Assembly: GCA_001414485.1 (NCBI GenBank)
Contig: LLEY01000015.1
Location: 434,001-498,000 of the forward strand
Source: Calycina herbarum
Taxonomy: Eukaryota > Ascomycota > Leotiomycetes > Helotiales > Pezizellaceae
Direction: 5' to 3'
Length of the DNA stretch: 64,000 nt
Position numbers and translations under genes: made by a program. The notes under the pieces were generated by a model. It worked only from the letters and a program-made list of their open reading frames with translations, ran no database searches and was not told the origin of the DNA. Below are positions 21,343-33,280 of the stretch, in pieces; positions within the stretch are counted from its first letter, which is position 1; each line of letters starts with the position of its first letter.

Positions 21343-23220
21343 CTATTCCTGCGATAACTTCGTACTCTTAAATCTCCTAGGATTAACCCCCATCTCAAAA
21401 AGACGATCAATCTCCGCAAAAGTCCGTCCCTTGGTCTCAGGATAATACATCCAAACACCCACACAACTAATCCCTAGAATTCCGCCATATATAAACGCCA
21501 CTTTACCTCCCATATTCCCTTGATCGGGATTCACCATAAAAGGTAATGAGACTCCAGAGATCGCGCCGACGAGGCCTTGTGTTACGGTTGCGAGAGATTG
21601 TGTGTGTCCTCGGAGGGAGGATTTCGAGACTTCGGTGACAATGGGCCAGGCTACGGAGCCGATGGTGGATTGGTATGTGAAGGACCAGATTGCCATGAAG
21701 AATACTTGCGCCCAGATGGCTTTTTTGGAGGGGATTACTGCGGAGATGCCGATGAGGAAGAGGGCTGAGGAGAGGGTGATGCAGCCTGGGGGTTTGTTAG
21801 TTGAGGGGTTTGGAGGGGGAAGAGGGAGTTTACCATAGAGAGCCGTGTTACGACGACCGAATCGTTCGACGAATATCCAGCCTGCCATGTTCCCTACGAG
21901 CATAAGGAAGGAAAGTATAACCGTCGCATCGAAAGAAGAGGATTCGCTCAATCCGCCCAGCTGGAGAAAATACGCCATGTATCTACCCTCAATTAGCCTT
22001 TCTTCCCGGTTCCGCAAGAAATGGAAAGCATACCCAATAATCCATCCAATCCCACAAATCGACTGTATAAAAAAGGTCGACATGGCAATCAAAGTACGTT
22101 TCGAATTCTTCCCCCTAAAACACTCCTTGAAAGAAGCCTCCCTCTCAGTCCTAGCCTGAGTCTCCAAATCAACCTGTATAGAAGCAATGTACCCATCCAC
22201 ATCAAACTCCTTCCCGTGCAACTTCCTCACATTCTTCCTCGCCTTCTCCATCCGTCCTTGCGACACGAGATGATATGGTGATTCAGGGAACCAAGGTAGT
22301 GCCAACAATGCCACGCCCGCAAACACCCATTGTATACCGAAGAGGATAAGGTAGGCATTCGGACCGTTCGAGTACTGGGTTTGTCGCATAACTACATATG
22401 CCAAACATTGTCCAAGGACTAAACTCCAATTCACAGCCGCCGTAACGGATCCTCGTAATGCAAAGGGTGCGATCTCAGCGCAGTAGGTAGGGGCGATGGT
22501 GATGAAGACTCCGAGGGGGATACCGGAGAGGACTTTTCCGCCGAATAGCATTGGCATGTCTCCTGGGGAGGAATACCATTGTAGGAATACGCCTGCGATA
22601 CTTAACGCTGATGTAGGATTAGCATAGACCATAGACCGGGCAACTCCCCTCGCCATGGGAATAACTCACAGTATGAAACGAACATGCAGATTTGTCTCCC
22701 CCACCGTTTTGCGACAAATCCAGCGCCCATTCCTCCAAAGAGGAGGCCGAATAAACTTGCTGCTCCTAGACCAAGTTGCCATATTACTGGGATAATGAAT
22801 TCGCCCTCTTTGAAATTGTCATTCCCGTAATCTATTCGAAATTGTTTGATCGCGAGGACGATCTATCCATACCAAAATTAGAGACAAGCTTCCCATGTAG
22901 CTGCGGGAGGGGAGAGGTAGGTAGGTGTAACATACCGAGCTAGCAAGCCCATCATACCCCCACATTATGCAACTGAACAGCGAAAAGAAGCCTAAACCCT
23001 CAACATCAGTCCTAGAACTCACCTCCAAAATCCCCAGAAAAAAATACATACACCAGCCCAAAGCTTTCGGATTCGACTTTATCGCCTCCTTCCACGATTC
23101 CTGATGTTGCGCAGTATTAAAAGCTCTTGCGAGATTAATCCGTATCTCCTCGTCCTCTGGTAACTTTTTGAATCCCTTAATGTCGGAATCTCGATCGCCG
23201 CCCATTGTTTGTAACTCCAT
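21343..23220 (-). CDS. MFS sugar transporter (hexose/maltose-type sugar porter)
   Basis: A plasma-membrane proton-coupled sugar importer of the major facilitator superfamily by family resemblance; the substrate cannot be read from the sequence. Motifs include GYDGLASS in TM1, KRWGRQ in the TM2-3 loop, PESPYHL before the central loop, ERFGRRNTALYG in the TM8-9 loop and PETKGRTFAEIDRLFE at the C-terminus, all sugar-porter signatures. I place introns at 21786-21833, 22593-22669 and 22863-22935. A further splice near 22980-23055 is uncertain: the frame stays open there (adding an odd VSSRTDVEGLG insert), but removing GTATTT...TTCAG would join GWC directly to CIMWGYDG. The start at 23220 is the first ATG in frame (MELQTMGGD). 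Confidence 0.88.
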
Positions 23221-26200
23221 ATTTGCTTCCCTCCCTTCCAGGTTCCGTACTCCCTGGCCTTGTTTGCGAAAAATAATTCAATAAAACGAGCGAAAGTGAA
23301 CCCCACAAAAACCACTCTCTCTCTCTCTCGAAATCTGGGGATGGCGGGAGACCAGTGGGTATATATTGGGGTGTGGTCTCTACGTCAGGAATTCTCTTGG
23401 CGTGTCTGCGACTGTCTCAACGATCGTGAATTTTCGTGTTGTGGAATGGAGATGTAGTGAAGCAAAAGAGGACATTATATGAAACCGTCCTCGCCTTCCT
23501 GTATGCCTTCCTTTAGCAAGGCTTGGGCTGACGGTACTTCGGAAGTGAGTTCGGACGAGGGCGAGGTTCCGGTGTTAAGCATCATCGTAAGGTCAGCCGA
23601 ATAGGTTGAATGGGATGCTTTGTAACTTCCTGTCCCGAAGAGGACATTGCATTGATTGAAATTACGCACTAGTGGGTATGAGCCATCATGAGTGATGTTT
23701 ACGTTGTTTTTTGCTTGGGGGTCTTGGGGGGTTCTTGGTGCGGAAGGAGCCTAAATTGGCAGCCGATGGTGGGGATGGGGTTTGGACCAGTCGCTGGAAG
23801 GGCTATCCGAAATACGAGGTAAGCTGGGAGATGAACCTGGAAGGATTGCACCACTCTTTAAGGCGCTTTTATCCCATAGGGCAGCCTTTACGCGGGGTCG
23901 ACTTTTGGTAATTATCTAGTCAGCTTTTAGCGGCTTGGGGTTGGGGACTTTGTGTTATAGGTGACTTCATAGGTGGTGTAACTTATACGCGTATATGCGA
24001 GTCCTCACCGAGGGAACTTTTGCTGAAGCTAGTCTTGAGGCTGATTTTTACGAGAGCTTTATATCCATAATCAGTAGGTTCGGTCCAAGGAGAAATGCGA
24101 AGCTTATTTGAGGTACACCGGCCAGATCACCAAATGCTATACGTTTGAATGGGGTTGAAGAAGGTGGGGTACGGAGTATTTGTAGTTCTCAAATCACTGT
24201 TTTTGCTGTATTGCCATGTCTGGTCTATCTGACGTGGCATTCCACTGCTTTCTTAGCATCAACGAAGGGCATGGAAAGGGAATATGAGAACCAATCAAAA
24301 TAGTTAGTCTACATAGGTTCGCAAAAAACAATACATCTGGCGCGGATGCCTCTGTAGTTTAGAAAGATAGATGGTCGCACAGGTCAACAGTTCGGTTATT
24401 CGGCTCGTCAATGCCCAAAACCCCGAAACCCTCCCTAATCCATGATCTCAATACCGGTAAGTAATATTTACGTACATACTTCCAAACTTTCAGGAGGTAC
24501 AAATATGACAGGATGGTGGCGCAATCCCCTTGGCAAACCCCCTCTGATCTCATCCGCAGCACTTCCTGTTCTCGTCATCTCAAGATTGTATCGCTTCTCA
24601 CGGTCATTGGGAATGGAAAATATCACCCATCTATTGCTTTGAAATCCCAGTACAGCGTTGGTGGTTCTACTTGTAGTCTACCAATCAATCTTGCATTTGT
24701 AAATTAAGCGAGCTCGAAAGGAGCTTGTAAATCTTTACTCATCAGGCCCTTAAAGGTCCACCATATGCATGAAGTCGTTCAAACTCCTTGAAAATAATTG
24801 GAGAGCATATTAGTGCGATTTCACCCGGTCGGAGGATTGAAAATTCGCGAGTGCGGAAGATTATGAGGGAAAGCGATGGAAATGGGTTTTGAGAGTGGGT
24901 AGCCAATTCTCTTCTCTCACTTCCGTTTCTAGATGAACTTGTAGAAGTCTGGGGACTTTACGGATCACAAGTTGCGATTGTTTCTGTAAGACCTCTTAAA
25001 CATTTATATGTTCTCCTGCCTCGCAAGTCAGATTTAACCTTACTTGAGAACAAGGCGACCGTCAAACCCAATCACTTCACCGCCCATTATGTTCTAGGAA
25101 GATAGAGAACGAAGTGTATAGTAGAAAATTATTAAAAAATAATTAGTTAGTTTCAGTCGAGAATACGTTAAAGATAATCTTCTTGACAGTAAAAGTATAT
25201 GATACTTTCGACGGAAAATTACTAATCGACAGCAAACGAATCCCGAGATGTTGAAAAACAGAGAAACGTCTAGTAGTAAGACCCTCGGAGTGTATTCTAC
25301 AGAAAGGGTTACCCTTAATGAAGAGATGGCCACTCTTAACAGGTGTATAGAAAGTCTTCACCCATCAGCGAAATCCGTTGTTGCCTATTTCGTAACCACT
25401 TTCTCAAATTTGGGGTCTTATACTTTATTCACCAATTATAGAATTGACCAATTCTGTCTTGAAATATTTTAACTCTCTATACTTTGTTGAAATAACTCAA
25501 GTCTTCTAAAATATCTAGGATATCTATATCAAATAAATGTTACTCGGATAAGTATCTAATACACTATACTTTTAAAACGTTCGTGACTTTATCTAAATAA
25601 TTCCCTAAACAATAGGATTAAATAGCTTGGCTTGCTAGACTTACTACTAAATACTATAAAGTAGTAACGTAATTAGTTAATTCCGTAATTGGTAGATAAA
25701 CATACTAGATCGTCGAAGAGTTGGTTTTGGTAATTTGTACAAGTTTAATACATAATTAAACAAGAGTTATTGAAGTAAGAGAGGAGTATTTCGAATAAGT
25801 GGAATTTCATTCCAACGCTTTTGATAAATTCGGAACCAAGTAGAAGAGAGGGATACCTATATTAAACTAAAGACTAACATTATATACATTGTTGTATAGG
25901 TTTTTTACCTTGATATAACCGAGAGTTAAAAAGCACTAGAAATAGTATGTTTATTAGACTCACACCGTTCTATGTATGTGACATGTCTATAAAAATCTCT
26001 ACTTCAGAAACTGCGCAAAGAATCGACCAAAGACTTCCTCGTGCCAAATGCCAATAATAGTAGCTAGGACATTAGAAAAGGTCTTCGCTTAGAGATTTCG
26101 AAGTCCAAGTCATGGATCGAGAGTACATTCAGAGAATATAAGAATTGATGTTAACGCCGCTTATCTTCCTACGTCGAGTTTTTTTTATTAAATCAAAAGT

Positions 26201-26922
26201 CTCAATGGGAAAGCCAAAAAATGTAAAATATCATTTCGACAATAAAGTTCTTAACGACGGTAAATTGTGTTGTATATATCTTGCAGCTACAAAAGACTCA
26301 CCATCAACACCCTCAAGGGCGATCTCAAAAGTCGAAATCCTGAATATTCTCTTCGTTCATGAGCGCAAGTCTTCTGCAAAACTTCCACAGCGAAGGCCAT
26401 GGTCGCATATGTGGTCAATTTGGCAAGTACCTTCAAAACTCCACTGTGAGTCCATCTATTCTATAGGTGGATCGGATCGATGATTTGGGTTGTAGTAGCA
26501 ACATCAACCCTTGAAGGGACTGTCTAAATAAAGTAAGCAAATCGAACTCAGAAAACCGGTAGTTTGTGCTTCAGCTACTGATAGGTAGAGTATTTGTTGT
26601 TCCAAATTCCTGAGAATGAGGGCTCAGTTCCTTGATATGGCTTTTTCAAATAATCCGGTTAATCAAAAAAGACGACAATACCTAAGCAATCTATCGTTTT
26701 TGAACCACATTGCTCGCTAATATTTAAAGTAGTTTACAAAAGAAACTGTACGTTTTCTTTATCAGGTCTCGAAATTGAGACTCGACAAAATTCCAACATC
26801 ACCTCGCTAAGATTGCCAATTTCTAATTCATCTGACATTTCCAGCCCAACAAGCTTCCCAAAAATTTAACATAATAATACAACCTCCCTCTTCCCCTTTC
26901 CCTTCCACCATCTTCCATCTCA
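23221..26922. other. Intergenic, no supported gene; AT-rich in 25.1-26.0 kb
   Basis: 3.7 kb separating the transporter and the Hsp70-like gene. Small open frames (for example 26145-26483 on +, 112 codons) have no recognisable content. Composition turns AT-rich at about 25090-26000 with TA-rich words like those of the RIP block, suggesting an old repeat remnant. A short chromodomain-like fragment lies at 23774-23890. Confidence 0.5.
23774..23890 (+). pseudogene. Possible chromodomain fragment (retroelement remnant)
   Basis: One frame reads SRWKGYPKYEVSWEMNLEGL followed by a basic helix and RFYP. The W-K-G-Y-P...SWE...NL...F pattern is typical of chromodomains found at the end of fungal Gypsy integrases. 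Nothing else of such an element is visible around it. It may be a short relic or chance, since the match covers only about 35 residues. Confidence 0.3.
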
Positions 26923-29728
26923 TCAGCCCCAAGCATAATTCCCCCCCTCACTCCCCCTCAACGGACTACCCACCTTCTTCCCCTCCCCACCCACTGAAGG
27001 CGCCCATTGATTCCCGCTCATATCGCCCCACACATTCGGAGCAACAGGAACCTCCTTTGGAGGCGCGGACTCCTTCCATTCTACTGATATCGAATTCTCT
27101 TGGCTGATCTTTTGCCCGTTGTACCATAGTTCGAAGGATATATCTGCTGGGCCTATGTTGACTTTTATGAGGGAAGCGCGTTAGTTTGGCTGGAGGTGGA
27201 TATAACCGAACAAGGGTAGGAGGAGAGGAAGTGGGTATGGGAGGGGAAAGTGAACGAGAGGGAAATACCTTTGATAACATATTCAATCCTATGATATTTC
27301 TCTTTCCCCATATTCCACCAATGTCTATTTTTTAATTTGAAGGAATTCAGAGGCAGGGATGAGAGGTCGGATGATATTTCACAGAGGGTTCGACATGCTG
27401 TTTTATCGTTAGTTCTTCCCTACCCTTTCAAAAGAATTCGAGTGAAGCGAGGAGGGGGGGGGAGGGGAGAAAGGAAGGTACTAACAAGAATCCATAACCA
27501 AGGGTAAGAAATCCCTTTCCAATTCACAAGTCACAATCCCTGTTAGGAAAGCCCGATGGGGATCTGGGTTGAATTTCGTGGCTGGGGGAGATTTCCGGAT
27601 GAAGTTTTTCACGATGGGATAATCGGTAGAAACAGGTTCTCCCTAAATCAAGTCAGTCCCTCAAACCTCTAACAGACACCCCTTGCAGATTTTTCGCGTA
27701 AGGGGAATCCGTGAATATTGACGGAAACTCTCACTAAAAGCCCAAGCGAGAAGATGCTTTTTGAGGGAGGGGAAGAACAAACCTGTTTAATAAACCAATT
27801 AATAGCCCTCATAACATAAGTCTTTCCATCCAAACTATCTACCATCGTGGTAACCCCCTTATGTCTCGGATCCTTCTCATCGTACAACAGTTTACACAGA
27901 GTCCCATAGCTACTCCTCGAAACTCTCCATCCCAACATACTCCTTCCACTTCTTAGTTTCTGCATTCGATCCGCTACGATGCCTTTACAGACTACGAGTT
28001 GAGGTTCGGGTGCTACTCGGATTTGGAGACGGCGTGCGTTCGGGACAGGGGAGGTAGGGTTGGTGTAGCGAACTCGGAGACAGGTTTGGACGTATGCTGA
28101 GTTTCCTAGACCGCCTGAGAGGACGAGGTGGGCCTAGACAGAGGAAATGTTAGACGAACATGATGGCGGTGGAGGGGTGACGGGGTTTGTGCGTACAACT
28201 TGTTCTTGAGGAAATTTTGTTTGAAGACGGGTTAGTTGTTTATCGATCAAGTCGAATAATTTTATAATCTTTAAAGTCGAATTAGCATTCGACTCACGCA
28301 GACTCTGGATCTCAAAACTCACCTGGACATCGAAATAACTCCGTATCTCATCCCTACTCACAAATCAGCACTGCCTTATCCCCAAGGCAAATTCAATTCC
28401 TACACAAGCCGCACAAAAGAAGTCTTTCTGTGGGAAAGAGTAGAAAAAAGCATACCGTCTAAACCTCATCTCCCCAAAATTAATCCCCTCACTCTCATTA
28501 ACATACCCCCTAGGTAATCTCGGAATCGCCACAGTAAAAAACTCCGTATCATCATCACTAGACCCATATTCACATTTCGCATTTTGGTATTCCTTACTCT
28601 TTGCCATTTCCCATGCCATGTCATCTAACTCCTTCTCTTCGACTCCCATTGGAAGGGTCTCGTTTGCTTTTTCTAATCTTGTGCGGGCTGCTGTTTCGAA
28701 GGCTGTGTCGAGTTGGACGGAACCGATCGTTGCGCCTTGAAAAATTAAATTTCAGTCAATGATGGGTTAAATAAGTGAGGGGGAGAGGAGGGGCAAATAC
28801 CTTGTACGATATCCATTTGTTCGAGATTGAGAGCTCCTACCCCGCCGGTTTCTGTAACCCGAAGGACACACAGATCTGTAGTTCCTCCCCCAACATCACA
28901 AACAAGCAACACATCTCTCTCCTAAAAATCTTTCCGTTAGCAATCCATTCAAACCCCCCAAAGGTCTCCACAAATTTCTATACCTTAAATAGTTTCGGAA
29001 ACACCCTCGCAGTATGAACAGCAGCAGCTTCAGCCTCGGTCAGGCCAATGATCGCCTTGTGATTTCGATGAGCCCCAAAGCCAGCCTTTTCTATTGTTCC
29101 TCTAAATCGTTCCACAGTAGGAACAGGTTTCCAAGTCGTGGGCACACTGAAAATGAATTCGATGTTCGCGTCTTCCCATCGATTGGCCAATTCGCCTTGT
29201 AATTTCTGCTGGATGGTGGAATAGAGAAACCGGAAGTAGTCACAGTATCTAATTTAGAATATAAGTAAGTATGGGTCAGAACATATAATTTGGGAGAGGG
29301 GCGGGGAAGACTTACAATCGCTCAACTTCCTCCATAGAAGATGGACAAACCGCAGACCCCTGCGAAGCCCTCTGCGCAATTTTCAATCTATCATCATCGA
29401 GAAAAGTCTTAAACCACTCCTTACATTCCTTCTCCTCACTCATCTGTTCCGCCGGTTTCTCGGAAAGGTACCCCCACGAGGAAGGTGTAGTGGAATTTTT
29501 GGGATATACTAGAACAGTAGGGACCTACCATAAACTCAACATTTGAAAAAATTCAAAAGAATGTCCAGACAGACAAACCTTATTCTCAACAGCATTTGAT
29601 CTCCCCGGCCATTTCTGGAGCCACCGAACAGTTTCTTCTCCAGTGGAAATGTTTGCGAAAGCTACACCGGTACATGTCATACCAAAATCAATGGCAATGA
29701 CCAACTCCGGTCGAGGGGTTCCCGCCAT
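26923..29728 (-). CDS. HSPA12-like Hsp70-family ATPase
   Basis: A divergent Hsp70/actin-fold protein of the type often found in multicopy in filamentous ascomycetes; its client and role are not known. Start ATG at 29728 (MAGTPRPELVIAIDFGMT). The nucleotide-binding fold is visible: phosphate-1 loop AIDFGMTCTGVAF at residues 10-22, phosphate-2 loop VCDVGGGTTDLCVL, and the adenosine motif VLSGGLGNSAYV. A canonical EEVD-ending substrate domain is absent; the C-terminus is a beta-like segment (DISFELWYNGQKIS) with a Gly/Pro-rich tail ending GNYAWG before the stop at 26923-26925. About nine short introns are needed, for example 29524-29576, about 29238-29316, and the splice that removes 28140-28200. 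Exon joins were chosen to preserve the family motifs and are approximate. Confidence 0.8.
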
Positions 29729-30400
29729 ATCGCAAGTAAAATAAACAAAGAATCCAAGAATCAAACCAAAAACCTACGGCGCAGATTGAAAATAAATGTT
29801 TGACAACAAGTAGAAAAGAAAATTATGACCGAGGTAGGAGAGAAAAGATACAGATTGGATGGGTCAACGTAGAGACAAACCAACAGTCTAAAGCGGCCGG
29901 CTAGCACAACCAAATGATAGGCCAGTTTCAGCCTCAATTTGGGTGGGTGTGGTCGATTGTTTGGTCAATTATTTTTGGTGAAAAAAGAAAGGGGCGGGGG
30001 CGCAGGAATCACTTGCATATTCCTCCGCACCACTTACCGCAGCCTTGCGAATGATACAGCAGTTGTGTGTTGCACTTGACACCGTTGCTGGCCGGCACAG
30101 TAGAATATGTACGTCAAGGATGGAACCAACGCCAAGAGTTGTATTTTTGTGGACGTTGGTTGGCCCTATGTGATACGACAAGGTTATTGATTGGGCTGCT
30201 GTGCTACGAGAGCAAGCAGAGATCGCTATTTTGAACTGATCCGATGCTAACTTCCAGGGGGCTTAGATTAGATGGGCGGCACGGTTCTTCATAACATCTT
30301 GTCGCTGGAGCGTCTCTCTCTATCAACTTCAAATACTCCTGTTGAAAAGTAGTCTACTTCCGTGGAAGATATCCACCCTTTTCAACTCACAGGCATCGCA
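29729..30400. promoter_or_regulatory. Divergent intergenic region between Hsp70-like and membrane-protein genes
   Basis: 672 bp between the two start codons, so it must hold both promoters. It contains AT-rich patches around 29780-29850 and a pyrimidine-rich TCTCTCTCTATC tract near 30313. I see no unmistakable heat-shock element array. Confidence 0.4.
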
Positions 30401-31848
30401 ATGTCCGTCTCTCCATTAGCTGATTGCTCTGCTTCTCCGTCTACCTGTGCACCTTCTTCGACGTCAACTTTTCCTCCAAGTATTTGTTTCAAGACTGGAA
30501 CTGGCCATTTCTCTTGCTTAGAGACCAATCCCCCGGATACTGAAACAAGGAGTCTTGACTTAAAAAAATGTTTTTGTGTTCCATCGGTATCAGCATCAGT
30601 ATCAGCATCAACGACACCAGGCTCATCCACCCCGACGACCACAAGTTCTCAACCTGCGCAAACAAGCAACACACCGACACATTCCCCGTCGATAACATCA
30701 GGCCAAATGTCCACCACCAATGCTGAGATCTCCTCAGCAATTGTAACTTCATTGACCGGAGCTGGGAATGTGTCGACGACGACTACTCTAACTCCTGGGG
30801 CACTTAACAGGAACCAAAAGGACAATAGAATCTCTCCAGGAGCCACTGCGGGAATTGGGGTTGGGTGTGCATTCGCTGGAGCACTTATTGCGGGCTTATT
30901 GTTATTCTTTCTTTTCCGTCGGAAAAGACAAGCAAAACATGCTTCAATACACCCATATCCAGACGGAGGTTACCTTCCAGAAGGGAAGATTCCCATGGGA
31001 GCAACAAGCTCATCCACACGAGGAGGGGCAATGTCGAATATCGATCGCATACTGCCTCAACCAGCCGAAGACGACGCCATAATTGGAGCAATATCTCGAA
31101 TTCGCGATGGAATCAAGAACCACGTACAAAATTATTATCATCACGCCGCTGTTCGACCGGAGCTTGTGGATGAGACCGAAGTGTTTGAGCTGGCTCAAGC
31201 TACTGGAATGCCTGCAGCAACAGTACGGAATTTGCTCTTGAATCCATCAACACGGATCGCGGCCATTCGACTTTACCTCGCACAACTGATACTTTCAAGT
31301 TGCGAGGGCCAGTATGATTCCCATGCGTCCTTTCTCCCACACGAGATTGCTGCACTCGCTGCTTCTCTCTCGGCCACAGAAAACACCAAATTGGGTAAGA
31401 CACGCGCTCATATTGGCAATATCTAGAAGACATTCGCTAACAAACTTCAGCTCAACCAGCCCTCTATAGCAAATGGAAAACCATCACCGGGGCATTACTT
31501 CAACGACAATACGGACAAGCATTGGGTGAACATGACACCAGAAATCAAAGCGTCAATCGGGTCATGGAAACAGCAGAATCAGTGCTTCGTCCATTTCTTG
31601 ATCCAGGCGTAGACCTGCAGGCGCGACGAAGGAATTTGGAAGGCACGATCAAGCGAGCGGCTCAACTTGCCTTCGTCTTGTTCTCTCAACCTGCCTCGTT
31701 CCACTTTGACTACAGCGGGACGGGGCAGACTGACAGATTGCTTGTGTTCCCGGCGTTGCTGCAGATTGTGAGCGATGAGGCTGAAGTGCTTTCGCCCCCA
31801 CGTGTGCTGAGTGGTCCGGAGGAGCTGGATGTGGGAGCGGGATTTTGA
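30401..31848 (+). CDS. Single-pass membrane protein with Ser/Thr-rich ectodomain (Mid2/WSC-like architecture)
   Basis: Predicted 463 aa in two exons (30401-31394 and 31451-31848; the intron is 56 bp and starts GTAAGA). The N-terminal 50 residues hold six cysteines, then a Ser/Thr/Pro-rich segment likely to be O-glycosylated, a transmembrane helix at about residues 149-170 (IGVGCAFAGALIAGLLLFFL) followed by RRKR, and a cytosolic domain of about 290 residues rich in helices. The layout recalls cell-wall stress sensors, but there is no obvious N-terminal signal peptide and no WSC domain. I chose ATG 30401; the frame is open 13 codons further upstream, but only with a GTG. The function is unknown. 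Confidence 0.72.
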
Positions 31849-33280
31849 GTGTTTCCATTGGTAGGATGGGAGTGGAGTTGAGGCGTTAATTGCAAGAGGC
31901 GTAGCTCTTGTGTTACCTGTCATATTTATCTTATTGGCACCGCCGAGCTATCCGTGGAAGTTGATGTAAAGAATAAAGATGCAGTAAATTTAATTGGGAA
32001 CCTCGATGTAAGCAGACATGCAGCCTGCCATCTTGGATGACAACCTGGAAGGACGAGAAGGCGAGCTCTATGAGTACGGAGGTACTGCGTAGAAGAATAG
32101 TCGTGTATTTTGATGACGGGTCAAGATGCCGATAGCCTGATCACAGAGTGGATGAGTGGAAGGGAAGTCGCGATGGTGGTTGAACGGGGAAGTGTTTTGA
32201 TCCGCTCGCAGAATTTCCCATTGTGACTGGTTTGATTACCCGACTTGACCCACTCAAATGCCCAAGGTCATTGGTTCCGCGGTTGATGGATTATATGAGC
32301 CTCAGGAAGCTTCTTCGTTCACACGTTGCAGATGTTGGTGGGTGGAACAAGTTCGTCAACGCCGGGATTGAATAATTTGGCTGATCCTCATCTTCACAGA
32401 GCCGCATCTTACCTTTCTCCTTCTCCATCTCAATTTCCTTCCCACTAAAATTGATTTGTAAATAGATACCAAGCCTGGCGCGGAAGACCTTCTGCAAACC
32501 CGCAGCTCAGCAGCGGCACAGCCTGCATTTGAGTTGAATGCCCACGTTGCACCGCATGCTGCTACCTTTTCATTGGACCTTTTCTTATTTGTGTTTCTAG
32601 TTTTCATCCTCGTTCTGTACGTACATGCATAGAACCCGTTTCTTGGGTTGCTATTCATCCATGAAAAGGGTTGGTTCGGAAAGCGGTCAACTTCCTCTAC
32701 TTGTAACCATCGCTTCTGCATTATGAGGTTACCCTTCTGCAACATTTCCCCTCACCCAAAACGGGAGCGCTTCGCTAAGCTTCCTGACAAGGCTGGATGA
32801 TTGCTAAAAGCGACTCTCATGATAGAGGCTGAAATAAAGATTAGAGGTGGATTTGAGACTCTTACGTTTGCTTGCGGCCCGAAGGCTTGAACCATCGTCC
32901 TCTTTTGATCCTTCGAAGAAAAGAATCCTCGATCATATAGACTAGTCCCGGGGCGATATGTAAGTCCCACCCATTTGTATCGAGAGGTTATTTCAGGAGG
33001 CACACGATGATGGGTCACCGTTGCAGATATCCTGCAGTTGGTATTTCGCCCCCAAAAAACGCCGTATCTAAAGCAGCAACCACACCTTTGGCTCTGAACC
33101 CCTTAGTTGCCTGATCACATTCTGCTTTCAAACGCTCCTTCTACGCCTCGCACTCAAATGATACCCTAGGAAGAATAATTACGTTACCTTGGTGCTCCTG
33201 GTGACGCAGCCCCGCTAGTTACCTTTGTCAAGTCGTAAATTCCAACATCAACTTCTCAATTCAACCTATCGGCACCTAAA
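31849..33280. other. Intergenic, no supported gene
   Basis: 1.4 kb with ordinary composition. Open frames on the minus strand at 32356-32745 and 32752-33018 have no recognisable domain and low-quality composition, and I treat them as chance. Confidence 0.5.

Noticed and set aside
30362..30400. Upstream extension of the membrane-protein frame
   Set aside because: It begins with GTG, not ATG, and adds no signal peptide; ATG 30401 is preferred.
32356..33018. Two minus-strand open frames of 129 and 88 codons
   Set aside because: No recognisable domain, no convincing intron linking them, and one of them spans oddly biased sequence.
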